NCBI GenBank assembly: GCA_964580575.1 | Contig: CAZOLJ010000145.1 | Span: forward strand, 1 to 6,326 | DNA: 6,326 nucleotides | Source of the DNA: CAVPDE01 sp964580575 | GTDB taxonomy: Bacteria; Desulfobacterota; DSM-4660; Desulfatiglandales; HGW-15 | Reading direction: 5' to 3' | In this document: positions 6,098 to 6,326 of the stretch, in pieces | Numbering within the stretch: the stretch's first letter is position 1 | Layout of the letters: every line of letters starts with the position of its first letter | Notes under the pieces: model-generated | The model's input: the letters and a program-made list of their open reading frames with translations, nothing else | What the model was told of the DNA's origin: nothing | Database searches by the model: none | Position numbers and translations under genes: made by a program

Positions 6098-6127
6098 TGA
6101 CGAAATCGTCACTAATAAGTGTTTTTT
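6098..6127 (+). terminator. Weak terminator-like element, plus strand
   Basis: The sequence tgacga-aa-tcgtca (6098-6111) overlaps a short hairpin cact-aata-agtg (6110-6121) followed by six T's (6122-6127). The stem next to the T-run is only 4 bp, and no plus-strand gene precedes it in the window. Chance is likely. Confidence 0.18.
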
Positions 6128-6258
6128 CCATCGTCCCAGAGCGATAGGTCAGTGAGGTGGTATGCGATGAGTTGCGGGCCCTGGTTGAAGGGTAGGCGGT
6201 CTGGGGTGGGTGGGATGATGGATAAGACGATGAAGAGCTCAGCCGCTTCGCGCGCCAT
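6112..6258 (-). CDS. Doubtful small ORF, 48 residues
   Basis: An ATG at 6258 opens a frame to TAG at 6112. It begins MAREAAELFIVLSIIPP, contains PDRLPFNQGPQLIAYH and ends WDDGKNTY. It has no ribosome site and resembles no family I know. The frame is also open for 19 codons upstream. The acidic-polar makeup is plausible for a protein, but a frame of this length is expected by chance. Confidence 0.15.
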   Translation of the reverse strand: MAREAAELFIVLSIIPPTPDRLPFNQGPQLIAYHLTDLSLWDDGKNTY

Positions 6259-6326
6259 GGAGTGTGAACGAAGTATAGGGGTTTTGTAAGGCGGGTTTTG
6301 TCTGCTTCAAGGTAGAGTGTTGGCCT

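Larger units (their letters stand above)
5918..6326. other. Leader and upstream region of the lysin gene, no supported gene
   Basis: Apart from the candidate promoter, the palindrome at 6064 and one doubtful 48-codon ORF, I find no gene here. The stretch 6190-6230 is G-rich on the plus strand (gggtaggcgg, ggggtgggtggg). There is no tRNA, phage repressor or holin gene. Confidence 0.45.

Overview
All supported genes in this window lie on the minus strand, so the window is best read from its right end to its left. In that order it holds a phage-type lysozyme/chitinase-like hydrolase (5917 to 5333), a small exported three-helix membrane protein (4883 to 4212), a stretch with probable eroded coding sequence and a clear intrinsic terminator (about 4000 to 3514), and the first 1059 codons of a very large secreted beta-helix/PKD surface protein (3177 to beyond base 1). 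The plus strand shows only open frames that shadow these genes.

The source looks like a Gram-negative bacterium of roughly even base composition. Long exported proteins mixing right-handed beta-helices, PKD and CARDB-like beta-sandwiches are common in Desulfobacterota, Planctomycetes and related uncultured lineages. I cannot place it more precisely from sequence alone. The gene density is low and the genes are separated by 330 to 1000 bp gaps, so this is not a compact operon.

Region 1-3177 is one unbroken reading frame with a signal peptide. It has two beta-helix modules that start with the same 86-residue block (about 65% identical). Each module ends in the same cap and is followed by beta-sandwich domains. 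The stop codon lies outside the window. Region 3178-4211 has no intact gene. It contains a 10-bp inverted repeat followed by six T's (minus strand) about 50 bp after the end of an open C-terminus-like segment, and a second C-terminus-like segment further on; these are probably gene remnants. Region 4212-4883 encodes a protein with a signal peptide, a short periplasmic domain, three membrane helices and a charged tail. Region 4884-5332 is noncoding, with one candidate promoter and several inverted repeats. Region 5333-5917 encodes the GH19-like lysin, whose true start is set by a good ribosome binding site. Region 5918-6326 holds its leader, a candidate promoter, a short palindrome and at best one very small doubtful ORF.

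There is no evidence that the three genes work together as a pathway. I see no defence system, CRISPR array, transposase, integrase or RNA gene. The points most worth following are the internally duplicated beta-helix protein with its aligned cysteines, the lone phage lysin without holin or spanin, and the unfamiliar membrane protein.
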